Source of the DNA: Streptomyces sp. NBC_01142
GTDB taxonomy: Bacteria; Actinomycetota; Actinomycetes; Streptomycetales; Streptomycetaceae
NCBI RefSeq assembly: GCF_026341125.1
Contig: NZ_JAPEOR010000001.1
Coordinates: 868,001-932,000 of the forward strand
Direction: 5' to 3'
DNA length: 64,000 nucleotides
Positions 28,500 through 37,052 of the stretch are shown here, one piece after another. The notes beneath the pieces were generated by a model that worked only from the letters and a program-made list of their open reading frames with translations, was not told the DNA's origin and did not search any database. Position numbers and translations under genes: made by a program. Position 1 is the stretch's first letter; every line of letters begins with the position of its first letter.

Positions 28500-29919
28500 A
28501 GCGGCGGCCGAGTCCGCGGTCGACCGCCGCCATCAGCTCGCCGTCCGCGGTGTCCCCGTCCAAGGACCAGAACATCGCGCCGCCCAGACCCCGGTCACGG
28601 ATGTACGACGTCTTGGCGCGCAGCACCTGCGGGTCGTCGTACGTCCACAGGGTGGTGCCGTCGAAGAGCCAGGCGTGGCCGTTCCTCCGGTCCCGGTGGA
28701 TCGCGTACGTCCCCGAGTCGGCGAGCTTCTTGAGGGCCTTGTAGTCCTCGTACCCGGCCGCCCAGGTCGCCGGAGCGGGCGCCGTGGCCGGCTGGTCGAG
28801 GCCGTCGCCGCCGCCGGTGACGCCCGTCCAGCCCTGACCGTAGAAGGGCATGCCCATCACCAGTTTGCGGGCGGGGGCGCCGCGCCGCAGCCAGTCGCGG
28901 ACGGTCTGGTCGACGCTGAAGTCGCCGCGGGCGTAGAGCGCGGACTGCTGGGCAGTGGTCTTCTCGCCCGCGACATGGAAGTCGTAGCCCTGGAGGTTCA
29001 CGAAGTCCAGATCACGCATGATCTTGCCAACCTCGAAGCCCGCGTCGATCTTCGCCGGAGCCGTCGGGACGAAGGCCGTCAGCTCGTAGTGCTTGTGCTG
29101 CGGCTTGTGCGACTCGGTCTGCGTATCTGGCGTACCTGGCGTACCCGGTGTATTTGGCGTACTTGATGTACTCGGCCTGTCCGGCAGCGACTTTCCGTAC
29201 GCGTCGAGCTGCGTACGGAACTCCCGTACCAGCGCGGTGAAGTTCTTCTTGTCCTCCGGCCGGAAGACCGTGTCCGTGTCGCCGGCCGAGCCCGGCCACT
29301 CCCAGTCGAGATCGATGCCGTCGAAGAGCCCCGCCGCAGCGCCCACCCCGCCGCGGGCTCCCTCGACCGGCAGATTGCCCTTGATGTAGAGGTCGATGCA
29401 GGAGGAGACGAAGGCCTTGCGGGAGGCGGGGGTGCGGGCCGCGTCCGAGAAGTGTGTGGACCAGCTCCAGCCGCCCAGGGAGATGAGCACCTTGAGGCCC
29501 CGGTGCTTGGCCTTGAGCTCGCGCAGCTGGTTGAAGTTGCCGGCGAGCGGCTGATCGGCGGTGTCGGCGACGCCGTCCACCGAGTCGGCGGCCTCCAGCG
29601 GGCGCGCGTAGTCCGCCCAGGCATCGGCCTCGCCGGGGACACTTCCGGTGAAGCACTTGCCTTCGGAACTCACGTTGCCGAAGGCGTAGTTGATGTGGGT
29701 GAGCTTGGCGGCCTGACCGCTGGTGTCCATGTCCTTGATCTGGAAGTCGCGGCCGTAGACGCCCCATTGGGTGAAGTAGCCGACGCGCTTGTACGACGGC
29801 TTTCCGTGGCGGCCGTCGTCCCCGTGGGCGGAGGCGCTGGGCGCGAGGGTGGCGAGAAGGGCAACGGAACAGGCGGCAACGGCCGCCCTGACAAGGGATC
29901 TTCGGCAGTTTCGACGCAT
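28498..29919 (-). CDS. Secreted GH18 chitinase
   Basis: 473 residues. The signal peptide (MRRNCRRSLVRAAVAACSVA, cut after ASA-HG) is followed by a GH18 TIM barrel. KRVGYFTQWGVYGRDF is strand 1, LKVLISLGGWSWSTHFSD strand 3, and FDGIDLDWEWPGS contains the DxxDxDxE catalytic motif (Glu is the proton donor). The YDFHVAG and GMPFYGQGW segments follow, and a late GAMFWSLDGD. An unusual linker of about 30 residues rich in TP repeats interrupts the barrel after the catalytic strand. ATG 29919 is 12 bp from a DasR-type site. It degrades chitin to chitobiose for uptake. Confidence 0.93.
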   Translation of the reverse strand: MRRNCRRSLVRAAVAACSVALLATLAPSASAHGDDGRHGKPSYKRVGYFTQWGVYGRDFQIKDMDTSGQAAKLTHINYAFGNVSSEGKCFTGSVPGEADAWADYARPLEAADSVDGVADTADQPLAGNFNQLRELKAKHRGLKVLISLGGWSWSTHFSDAARTPASRKAFVSSCIDLYIKGNLPVEGARGGVGAAAGLFDGIDLDWEWPGSAGDTDTVFRPEDKKNFTALVREFRTQLDAYGKSLPDRPSTSSTPNTPGTPGTPDTQTESHKPQHKHYELTAFVPTAPAKIDAGFEVGKIMRDLDFVNLQGYDFHVAGEKTTAQQSALYARGDFSVDQTVRDWLRRGAPARKLVMGMPFYGQGWTGVTGGGDGLDQPATAPAPATWAAGYEDYKALKKLADSGTYAIHRDRRNGHAWLFDGTTLWTYDDPQVLRAKTSYIRDRGLGGAMFWSLDGDTADGELMAAVDRGLGRR

Positions 29920-29931
29920 AACCAGGAACGT

Positions 29932-29947
29932 ATTGGTCTGGACCATT
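29932..29947. promoter_or_regulatory. DasR-responsive element (dre)
   Basis: ATTGGTCTGGACCATT closely matches the dre consensus (A/C)TGGTCTAGACCA(G/C)(T). It is nearly palindromic and lies 12 bp upstream of the chitinase start. DasR is the GntR repressor that releases chitinase genes when N-acetylglucosamine-phosphates accumulate. Confidence 0.82.
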
Positions 29948-30072
29948 TGGGTCAAGGGCTGCATCAGGAGTTGGGGTGAGGGTGGCAGGGAATGGCGGTC
30001 ATGCGCGAGGTAAACCCCTGCGTACCGGCAAATCATCACTTCGGGTGAAACCTTGGCCCACGCTTGCGGTCA

Positions 30073-30087
30073 ACAACCCACGGTTGT
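30073..30087. promoter_or_regulatory. Inverted repeat upstream of the GntR gene
   Basis: ACAACC-CAC-GGTTGT is a perfect 6-bp inverted repeat 37 bp before the GTG, with further TGTCAACC and CTGTTG half-sites nearby; a likely autoregulatory site. Confidence 0.45.
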
Positions 30088-30124
30088 CAGGCTGTTGCTG
30101 TCTGTCAACCTGTTGGGAGTGCCA

Positions 30125-30877
30125 GTGACATTCGGTGAGCAGCCCGCCTATCTGCGCGTTGCGAGCGATCTCCGTCAGCAGATCGTCAATGGCGCACTGC
30201 CGCCGCACACCCGGCTTCCGTCCCAGGCCCGCATTCGTGAGGAGTACGGCGTCTCGGACACCGTCGCCCTCGAAGCGCGGAAGGTGCTGATGGCGGAGGG
30301 CCTGGTCGAGGGCCGTTCCGGCTCCGGTACGTATGTGCGCGAGCGTCCCGTCCCGCGCAGGGTCTCCCGCTCCGGGTACCGCCGGCCGTCCGGCGCCAAC
30401 CCCTTCCGGCAGGAGCAGTCGGAGGAGGGCGCCCGGGGCACCTGGGAGTCCAGCAGCGAGCAGGACGGGGCGAGCCCCGAGGTCGCGGCCCGGCTCGGCA
30501 TCCAGCTCGGCGACCGGGTGATGCGTACGCGCTATGTGTTCCGGGACGCGGGCGAGGCGATGATGCTCTCCACCTCCTGGGAGCCCCTCGAAGTCACCGG
30601 GCGTACACCCGTGATGCTGCCGGAGGAGGGCCCGCTGGGCGGCTGCGGGGTCGTCGAGCGAATGGCGGCCATCGATGTCGTCGTGGACAACGTACTGGAG
30701 GAGGTCGGCGCCCGGCCGGGGCTTGCGGAGGAGCTCCTGGCACTGGGCGGCGTGCCGGGCCACGTGGTGATGGTCGTCGAGCGGACGTACTACGCCTCGG
30801 GGCGGGCGGTGGAGACGGCGGACGTGGTCGTCCCGGCGGACCGCTACCGGATCGCATACCACCTGCCGGTCAAGTGA
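30125..30877 (+). CDS. GntR-family (HutC/UTRA subfamily) transcriptional regulator
   Basis: 250 residues. An N-terminal winged helix YLRVASDLRQQIVNGALPPHTRLPSQARIREEYGVSDTVALEARKVLMAEGLVEGRSGSGTYV (about 7-70) is textbook GntR. A UTRA ligand domain (about 110-245) follows, with DRVMRTRYVFRDAGEAMMLSTSW and VVMVVERTYYASGRAVETADVVVPADRY. The effector is probably a phosphorylated sugar or similar. GGGAG lies 5 nt before GTG 30125. It is divergent from the chitinase but is not DasR itself as far as can be judged; the dre site argues for a separate DasR. The 223 bp downstream (30878-31100) hold no gene. Confidence 0.88.
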   Translation: MTFGEQPAYLRVASDLRQQIVNGALPPHTRLPSQARIREEYGVSDTVALEARKVLMAEGLVEGRSGSGTYVRERPVPRRVSRSGYRRPSGANPFRQEQSEEGARGTWESSSEQDGASPEVAARLGIQLGDRVMRTRYVFRDAGEAMMLSTSWEPLEVTGRTPVMLPEEGPLGGCGVVERMAAIDVVVDNVLEEVGARPGLAEELLALGGVPGHVVMVVERTYYASGRAVETADVVVPADRYRIAYHLPVK

Positions 30878-31100
30878 CCTCCCTGCGCACGCCGTTCGGC
30901 TGCCGCACGACTGGCCGGAGCTGCCCGGCGACCGATAGCCGGACAGGCCGTCCGACGGCCGTGATCACGAGTTAACGCCCGCTCCCGTCCCGTAACGCCC
31001 GGGCAATCGCCCGCGGCGACGGACTGTCATGTCCGGCTCCTACCTTCCCGTCCGTATGCGCTCCGCCCCCGCACACGGACCGACGAACGGGAAGTCACCG

Positions 31101-32861
31101 ATGACGGAAACTGCCACATCTGTCACCAGGACGCCGGACGAAGGGCAGCCGCCGCCGCCCAGGCGCAGATACGCCAAGCTCGCCGCCGACGAGAGCCGGG
31201 AGGACTACTCGCTGCGGTATGCGCCCCACTCCTTCCGCCGCTGGTCGCCCTCGATGGTCGCGGGGACGGCGCTCGGCGGTATCGCCTATCTCGCGGACTT
31301 CGCGATCGGCGCCTCGATTGTCTTCACCTATGGCTTCACCAGCGGGCTCGCCTCGATCCTCACTGCCGCGGTGATCATCTTTCTCACCGGAATACCGATC
31401 GCCCGTGCCTGCGCCACATACGGCCTGGACATGGATCTGGTCACGCGCGGCGCCGGCTTCGGCTACTTCGGCTCGACGCTGACCTCCCTCATTTACGCCT
31501 CGTTCACCTTCATCTTCTTCGCGCTCGAAGGCTCGATCATGGCGCAGGCCATGCACCAGGCCGTCGGACTGCCCGTCGAGATCGGCTATCTGATCACCAC
31601 GCTGATCGTGATCCCGATCGTCTTCCGGGGGATGGGTGCGCTGGCGAAGGTGCAGGCCTGGACCCAGCCGATCTGGATCATCGGCATGGTGCTGCCCTTC
31701 GTCGTGCTGGCCTTCGAAGCCCCCGACGCCTGGGGCGCGTTCGCCTCCTTCGGCGGTACGGAAGGGGCCGGCTCCGGCTTCTCGTGGATCGCCTTCGGCC
31801 TTGGTACGGGCGTTGCGCTCTCTCTCATCGCGCAGATCGGCGAGCAGGCCGACTATCTGCGGTTCATGCCGGCCAGGACGCAGGAGAACACACGCCGCTG
31901 GAACCTCGCCGTGCTCGCGGCCGGGCCCGGCTGGGTGATCATCGGGGCCGCCAAGCAGCTGGGCGGCGCCTTCCTGGCCTTCGTCGCCCTGGAGGCGGTC
32001 GGAAAGACGCACGCCCTGGAGCCGATCGCGCCGCAGATCGAGGCACTCAAACCCTGGCTCGGCTCGGTCGCCCTGCCCGCCGCCGCGCTCTTCGTGATTG
32101 TGTCGCAGGTCAAGATCAACGTGACCAACGCCTACAGCGGCTCGCTGTCCTGGTCGAACTTCTTCTCCCGCATCACCCACAAGCACCCGGGCCGCGTCTG
32201 GTACATCTTCCTCAACCTCGCCATCGCGCTGACGCTGATGGAAATGAACATGTTCGCGGCCCTGGGCAAGCTGCTGGGCTTCTACTCGAACGTGGGCATT
32301 GCCTGGATCGCGGCCGTCACCGCCGATCTGGTCATCAACAAGCGGATCGGGCTCAGCCCCAAGTACATCGAATTCAAGCGGGCGTATCTGTACCCGGTGA
32401 ACCCGGCCGGCTTCGGGGCGATGACGATCGCCTCGACCGTATCGATTCTGGCCTTCTTCGGGCTCTTCGGCCGGTACGCCGAGGCATTCTCGACCTTCAT
32501 CGCGGCCGGACTCGCCCTGGTCCTCTGCCCGTTGATCGCCTGGGCGACGAAGGGCAAGTACTACCTGGCCAGGCCGAACACGGTATGGAGGTATCACCGG
32601 GCCGAAGGCTCCGGGGCGGGTTCCGAGGACGAGATCGAGGACATCACCGCCACTCATCTCTGCTCGGTCTGCGAGACGGCGTACGAGCTCCCGGACATCG
32701 CGGACTGTCCGGTCCAGTCGGGCCCGATCTGTTCGCTGTGCTGCTCACTGGACTCCACCTGCGGGGACGTCTGCCGCAAGGACCCGGCGGCCGGTCCGGT
32801 CCTGATGCCGGTGCCCACGATGCCTCAGATGCCCCTTATTTCACAGATCCATATGGAGTGA
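31101..32861 (+). CDS. NCS1-family cytosine/purine permease with cysteine-rich C-terminal tail
   Basis: 586 residues. About 12 transmembrane segments span 50-500, with NCS1 features SFRRWSPSMVAGTALGG near helix 1 and IAQIGEQADYLRFMP in the central loop. It should import a nucleobase or related heterocycle with H+ or Na+. After helix 12 comes an unusual soluble tail (about 510-586) carrying LCSVCETAYELPDIADCPV, GPICSLCCSLDSTCGDVC: nine or so cysteines in CxxC pairs resembling a metal-binding finger. ATG 31101 (MTETATS) has GGGAAG 6 nt upstream; the frame is open to 31029. Confidence 0.87.
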   Translation: MTETATSVTRTPDEGQPPPPRRRYAKLAADESREDYSLRYAPHSFRRWSPSMVAGTALGGIAYLADFAIGASIVFTYGFTSGLASILTAAVIIFLTGIPIARACATYGLDMDLVTRGAGFGYFGSTLTSLIYASFTFIFFALEGSIMAQAMHQAVGLPVEIGYLITTLIVIPIVFRGMGALAKVQAWTQPIWIIGMVLPFVVLAFEAPDAWGAFASFGGTEGAGSGFSWIAFGLGTGVALSLIAQIGEQADYLRFMPARTQENTRRWNLAVLAAGPGWVIIGAAKQLGGAFLAFVALEAVGKTHALEPIAPQIEALKPWLGSVALPAAALFVIVSQVKINVTNAYSGSLSWSNFFSRITHKHPGRVWYIFLNLAIALTLMEMNMFAALGKLLGFYSNVGIAWIAAVTADLVINKRIGLSPKYIEFKRAYLYPVNPAGFGAMTIASTVSILAFFGLFGRYAEAFSTFIAAGLALVLCPLIAWATKGKYYLARPNTVWRYHRAEGSGAGSEDEIEDITATHLCSVCETAYELPDIADCPVQSGPICSLCCSLDSTCGDVCRKDPAAGPVLMPVPTMPQMPLISQIHME

Positions 32862-32880
32862 GCGGATACAGGGGAAGCAA

Positions 32881-32906
32881 GGGGCGCATCCGGCCGGATG
32901 CGCCCC
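32881..32906 (+). terminator. Permease terminator
   Basis: GGGGCGCATCCGG directly abuts CCGGATGCGCCCC: a 13-bp arm palindrome followed by CTCTTTCC. Confidence 0.85.
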
Positions 32907-33033
32907 CTCTTTCCTATCTCTTTGTGAAAACCCATATCCGCTGAGTAAAGGTCAGGCGTACGCTCGGGCATATGCGTAGTGCGGTTTCCTGGCGATCCTT
33001 AGAGACATGCAGGCCGGCCTGGGGAGGGGCGCG

Positions 33034-33213
33034 ATGAACGACAGTGGCGCTGTACTGCCCTGGCTCGTCATACGGCAGGACGACAACGGCAATCGCTATC
33101 GCGTCGGTAGGTACGCCACCAGGGACGAGGCGCAGCAGATCGTGGAGACCCTCGACGGTCGCGGGCACCGGCAGCTCTACTGGGTGGAGCGCATCGGGCA
33201 GCCGACGCACTAG
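33034..33213 (+). CDS. SPOR-like miniprotein
   Basis: 59 residues: MNDSGAVLPWLVIRQDDNG, then YRVGRYATRDEAQQIVETLD and RQLYWVERI. The beta-alpha-beta pattern resembles half a SPOR domain. GGGGAGGGG ends 6 nt before ATG 33034, so the ORF start at 33007 is rejected. Such short proteins are common in Streptomyces; the function is unknown. Confidence 0.75.
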   Translation: MNDSGAVLPWLVIRQDDNGNRYRVGRYATRDEAQQIVETLDGRGHRQLYWVERIGQPTH

Positions 33214-33236
33214 CCGGGCCATGGTCCGGCGCGCAA

Positions 33237-33242
33237 TATGCT
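33237..33242 (+). promoter_or_regulatory. -10 box TATGCT for leaderless Nudix gene
   Basis: TATGCT ends 7 nt before ATG 33250 and contains the alternative ATG 33238, which would therefore not be transcribed. Confidence 0.6.
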
Positions 33243-33249
33243 CCGGCGC

Positions 33250-33705
33250 ATGAACACTGTGCCTTTCCGGGGGGCGACCCCCGGACCTCCTGTTCGCGTA
33301 GTGGTGGTGGCCGGAGCGCTGTACGACCGGGGGCGGCTGCTGGCCGCGCGCCGCAGCGCCCCCGAGGAGCTCGCCGGCCGCTGGGAGCTGCCCGGCGGCA
33401 AACTGGAGCCGGGGGAGAGCCCCCAGCAGGCGCTGGTGCGTGAGCTGCGCGAAGAGCTGGGCGTCGAGACGGAGCCACTGGAGCGCATCCCCGGTGAATG
33501 GCCGCTGAAGCCCGGTTATGTCCTTCAGGTGTGGACGGCCCGGCTGGTCTCGGGAGAACCCCGGCCGCTTGAGGATCACGACGCGCTGCGCTGGCTGGCC
33601 CCGCACGAAACGGACGCCGTCGACTGGCTCGACCAGGACCGGCCCGCCGTGGCGGAGGCGGCGCGACGCCTGCGCCAAGAGGCGGAAGACGGCGCGCGCG
33701 ACTGA
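33250..33705 (+). CDS. Nudix hydrolase (MutT-like)
   Basis: 151 residues. The Nudix box GGKLEPGESPQQALVRELREELG (GX5EX7REUXEEXGU) is complete, after RLLAARRSAPEELAGRWELPGGK, which resembles MutT/8-oxo-dGTP diphosphatases. It should hydrolyse an oxidised or unusual nucleoside diphosphate derivative. The start is set by a -10 box 7 nt upstream and no SD. The preceding miniprotein gene ends 36 bp before. Confidence 0.92.
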   Translation: MNTVPFRGATPGPPVRVVVVAGALYDRGRLLAARRSAPEELAGRWELPGGKLEPGESPQQALVRELREELGVETEPLERIPGEWPLKPGYVLQVWTARLVSGEPRPLEDHDALRWLAPHETDAVDWLDQDRPAVAEAARRLRQEAEDGARD

Positions 33706-33778
33706 CGTGTACGCCGTTCGTGCCACGGTGCGCGCAATGCTGCGATGACCGGGATACCTGGCCGCGAATATCGGGTAT

Positions 33779-34246
33779 GTGCTGATTAACCCTCCGAAAA
33801 TGGACGTGGGTCTGCTGCCGGTCTGGGAAGTGAGCGGCGTGATCGACACCGAAGGCGAGTGCGCCGAGTGGATCTTCCCTGCCGAGCCTGATGCCGTACG
33901 CAACGCCCGTCATGCCGTGCGTGACACCCTGCGCGCCTGGGGACTGGACTCGAAGATCGGTGATGTGACAGTCCTGCTGGTCAGCGAGCTGGTGACCAAC
34001 TCGCTGCGGTACGCATCGGGCCCGATCGGGGTCCGGCTGATCCGTCCCGCCGCCGACCACACCGTCCCCTTCCTGCTGGTCGAAGTCTCCGATCCGTTGC
34101 CGGATCCGCCCACCGAACGCGACGCGGAACCCGACGACGAGGGCGGACGCGGACTTCAACTGGTGGCCAGGTCGGCGCGCCGCTGGGGTACCCGGCGTGG
34201 CAGGAACGGCAAGACCGTGTGGTTCGAGCTCGCTCTCTCTGGTTAG
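33779..34246 (+). CDS. RsbW-like ATP-binding regulatory protein (HATPase_c)
   Basis: 155 residues. The Bergerat fold is seen in VTVLLVSELVTNSLRYASG (N box) and DDEGGRGLQLVARSARRWG (G1 box), ending KTVWFELALSG. It resembles the anti-sigma/serine-kinase domain of the RsbW family, very abundant in Streptomyces, that phosphorylates anti-anti-sigma partners. It may act with the neighbouring SpoIIE-type phosphatase, whose C-terminal domain is closely similar. GTG 33779 is preceded by GAATAT 7 nt upstream, a weak leaderless signature; ATG 33800 is possible. No cognate sigma factor is adjacent. Confidence 0.85.
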   Translation: MLINPPKMDVGLLPVWEVSGVIDTEGECAEWIFPAEPDAVRNARHAVRDTLRAWGLDSKIGDVTVLLVSELVTNSLRYASGPIGVRLIRPAADHTVPFLLVEVSDPLPDPPTERDAEPDDEGGRGLQLVARSARRWGTRRGRNGKTVWFELALSG

Positions 34247-34420
34247 AAGTGGGAAGGGACAACGATCACGTCGGACTCGGCCCGGTCTCGGCTCGGGCCC
34301 GACTCGGCCGAAAATGAACGAGACCGTGCTGTGATCGTGAACGCCGTGTCGGTCCGGGCCGTAGTGCTGAATACTGCGGTCATGGCCGGTCCGGTGCGGT
34401 GAGCTGGAGGGGACGGTCGC

Positions 34421-36952
34421 GTGAGCGAGATACCTGAGACGGCGAGCGGTGTCGTGTGGCAGAGCAGCCCGCCTGGCTCGATCTATGACTACATCAGGGT
34501 GGCCTCCTTCTCGATCGGCCCCGACGGGCTGGTCGATCAGTGGAGTCGGCGTGCGGTGGATCTCTTCGGCATCACTGCCGACCAGGTCAGGGGGAAGGAC
34601 CCGGTCGAGGTCTTCATGCCCGCCGAGCTGCGACCGCGCGGCCATCGCGAGGTGGCCGAGATCCTCGACGGCAAGGAGTGGACGGGCCTTGTCCCCTTCC
34701 GCATGCCGGGCGAGGGCGGTGCGCACGGTGTAGCCGAGGTCTATGTGATGCCGAGCGAGACGGAGGGCGGTGACAAGGCCGCGCTCTGCATCGTCGTCGA
34801 CGTCCGCGCGCTGCGCAGGATCGAGACCGATCTCGCCGCTTCGCAGGCAATATTCGGCCAATCTCCCTTTGGATTCCTGCTCTTCGGCACGGATCTCACG
34901 GTGCAGCGGGCCAACCAGCGTTTCGCCACCGTCTTCGGGGGCACCGCCGACGACCACCGCGGACGCACTGTCCACGACTACCTCACCCGCCCCGAGGCCG
35001 AGCGGATGAACGCCTCGCTGCGCCGGGTGCTGGAGACCGGTGAATCCGCCATCGATCTCCAGATCGTCGGTGCGGCGCCCGGCAGCACGGACCGCAGGCA
35101 CTGGTCCATCAACCTCTACCGGGTACACAGCGGAACCGGCCGCCCCATCGGCGTCGCCGGAGTCGGCACCGATGTCACCCGCCGTCATATCGCCGCCCGC
35201 GAAGCGGCCAGCGCCCGGCGCAATCTCGCCCTCCTCAACGAGGCGAGCGCCCGCATCGGCAACTCGCTCGATCTGGAGACCACCGCCCGCGAACTCCTCG
35301 ACGTCGCCGTCCCCGGCTTCTGCGACCTCGCCTCGGTGGACCTCTACCAAGGGCTTCTCACGGGCGACGAGGCCCCGCCCGGACGGGCCGACGGCAGTGC
35401 CGAGCTGCGCCGGGTCGCCTTCGCCAGCGCCGTCTCCGACGCCCCGCTGGCCACCACGCCCGGCTGCGGCCGGGGGGACGCCACCCCCACCGCGGTCGGC
35501 GAGGTCCACCGCTATCCCTTCAACTCGCCGTGCGCGAGCGCCCTGCGTACCACCCGCGTCCAGTCGATCCCGGGCGAGGGCACCTTCGTCCAGTCCACGC
35601 TGGCGGTGCCGATGGTCGCCCACGACACCGTGGTCGGCCTGGTGCAGTTCTCCCGTACGAAGGGCAGCGAGCCCTTCGGGGAACGGGACCGGGCGCTCGC
35701 CGTCGAGCTCGCCGCCCGCGCCGCGGTCTGTATGGACAACGCCCGCCTCTACCGCAGGGAGCACGAGCGGGCGTTGATCCTCCAGCGCAGCCTGCTGCCG
35801 CCCGGCGACCCCGAGGCGGCCGGCCTGGACATCGCGTGCCGCTATCTTCCGGGCAATACGGCCACCGAGGTGGGCGGCGACTGGTTCGACGTCATCGAAC
35901 TGCCCGGTCACCGCACCGCGTTGGTGGTGGGCGATGTGATGGGGCGGGGACTGCGGGCCGCGGTCGCCATGGGCGAACTGCGCACGGCTGTGAGGACTTT
36001 GGCCCTGCTGGACCTGGAACCCGCCGAAGTGCTCTCCGCGCTCGACGAGATCGCCCGCGGCCTGGGCACCCCCAGCGGTGCCCAGCAGGCCTCGCGCGTC
36101 GCCCACAAGTCCCGCGAGGCCGACCTCTCCGAGGTCTATCTCGCGACCTGCGTCTACGCCGTCTACGACCCGGTCACCCGGCGCTGCACCTTCGCCAACG
36201 CCGGCCATCTGCCCCCCGTCCTGGTCGAACCGGGCGAGGAGGCGCTGCTGCTGGACGTGCCGCCGGGGATGCCGCTCGGCGTGGGCGGCGAGCCCTTCGA
36301 AGAGGTCGAGGTCGAGCTCCCGGAGGGTGCCCTCCTCGCGCTCTACACCGACGGACTCGTCGAATCCCGGGACCACCCCCTCGACGAGGGACTGCGCGCC
36401 TTCCGGACCGCTCTCACCGATCCCGTGCGCCCCCTGGAAGACGTCTGTGACCATGTCCTGAACACCCTCGACACCCGGCACGGTGAGGACGACATCGCCC
36501 TGCTGATGGCCCGGATACAGGGGCTGCCCCTCGACGCGGTCGGCGACTGGCGCCTGCCGCGCGAGCCCCGCTCGGTGGGCCGGGCCCGCGAACTGGCCCG
36601 TGCCCAGCTGAAGTCCTGGGACCTCGAGGCGCTCGTGGACACGGTCGAGCTGCTCGTCAGCGAGTTGGTCACCAACGCGCTGCGGTACGGCGAGGGCGAG
36701 ATACGGCTGCGGCTGCTGCGCGACCGCACCCTCGTCTGCGAGGTGTGGGACGCGGGCCTGGTGCAGCCGAGGAGGCGACGGGCGCGCGACACCGACGAGG
36801 GCGGCCGCGGACTGCAGCTGGTCGGGCTGCTGAGCGCGGCCTGGGGTTCGCGCCGGACCCCGCGCGGCAAGACCGTGTGGTTCGAACTCGCCCTGCCCGA
36901 CGGGGACTCGACAGCCCAGCCCACTGTCGAGCAGTTGCTCAGCATGTTCTGA
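34421..36952 (+). CDS. PAS-PAS-GAF-SpoIIE phosphatase-HATPase signalling protein
   Basis: 843 residues. In order: a PAS domain (about 25-130; FSIGPDGLVDQWSRRAVDLFG), a second PAS (about 140-260; FLLFGTDLTVQRANQRF), a GAF domain (about 275-445), a PP2C-type SpoIIE phosphatase (about 465-670; GGDWFDVIELPG, VGDVMGRGLRAA, NAGHLPPVLV, LYTDGLVESRD with metal-binding Asp), and a C-terminal RsbW-like ATPase (about 700-825; ELVTNALRYGEG, DEGGRGLQLVG). It probably dephosphorylates and rephosphorylates an anti-anti-sigma factor in response to sensed signal. GGAGGGGA precedes the GTG start by 8 nt. Downstream of a similar single-domain ATPase. Confidence 0.93.
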   Translation: MSEIPETASGVVWQSSPPGSIYDYIRVASFSIGPDGLVDQWSRRAVDLFGITADQVRGKDPVEVFMPAELRPRGHREVAEILDGKEWTGLVPFRMPGEGGAHGVAEVYVMPSETEGGDKAALCIVVDVRALRRIETDLAASQAIFGQSPFGFLLFGTDLTVQRANQRFATVFGGTADDHRGRTVHDYLTRPEAERMNASLRRVLETGESAIDLQIVGAAPGSTDRRHWSINLYRVHSGTGRPIGVAGVGTDVTRRHIAAREAASARRNLALLNEASARIGNSLDLETTARELLDVAVPGFCDLASVDLYQGLLTGDEAPPGRADGSAELRRVAFASAVSDAPLATTPGCGRGDATPTAVGEVHRYPFNSPCASALRTTRVQSIPGEGTFVQSTLAVPMVAHDTVVGLVQFSRTKGSEPFGERDRALAVELAARAAVCMDNARLYRREHERALILQRSLLPPGDPEAAGLDIACRYLPGNTATEVGGDWFDVIELPGHRTALVVGDVMGRGLRAAVAMGELRTAVRTLALLDLEPAEVLSALDEIARGLGTPSGAQQASRVAHKSREADLSEVYLATCVYAVYDPVTRRCTFANAGHLPPVLVEPGEEALLLDVPPGMPLGVGGEPFEEVEVELPEGALLALYTDGLVESRDHPLDEGLRAFRTALTDPVRPLEDVCDHVLNTLDTRHGEDDIALLMARIQGLPLDAVGDWRLPREPRSVGRARELARAQLKSWDLEALVDTVELLVSELVTNALRYGEGEIRLRLLRDRTLVCEVWDAGLVQPRRRRARDTDEGGRGLQLVGLLSAAWGSRRTPRGKTVWFELALPDGDSTAQPTVEQLLSMF

Positions 36953-37000
36953 CCGGGGCTCCGGCGGCGACGGGCAGGCCGCAGGGGGCCAGGCCGCGCC

Positions 37001-37052
37001 AGGGGGTGTCCTTGGGATCAGGCGAGTCCGGCAAGATCCGAAGGAACCGCCT
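37001..37052. repeat. Dispersed palindromic intergenic element, copy B (inverted)
   Basis: AGGGGGTGTCCTTGGGATCA ... GATCCGAAGGAACCGCCT: inner GGATC/GATCC arms and a degenerate outer arm. It matches copy A at 28447 on the opposite strand and sits between convergent spoIIE-like and pspA genes, so it probably serves as terminator. Confidence 0.75.

Noticed and set aside
30125..30877. GntR gene as dasR
   Set aside because: It lacks the usual neighbours (dasABC, nagKA), and its sequence could not be matched to DasR from memory; left as an unnamed HutC-type regulator.
32941..33006. Short ORF at the ATG 33007
   Set aside because: No SD there; the SD before 33034 is much better.
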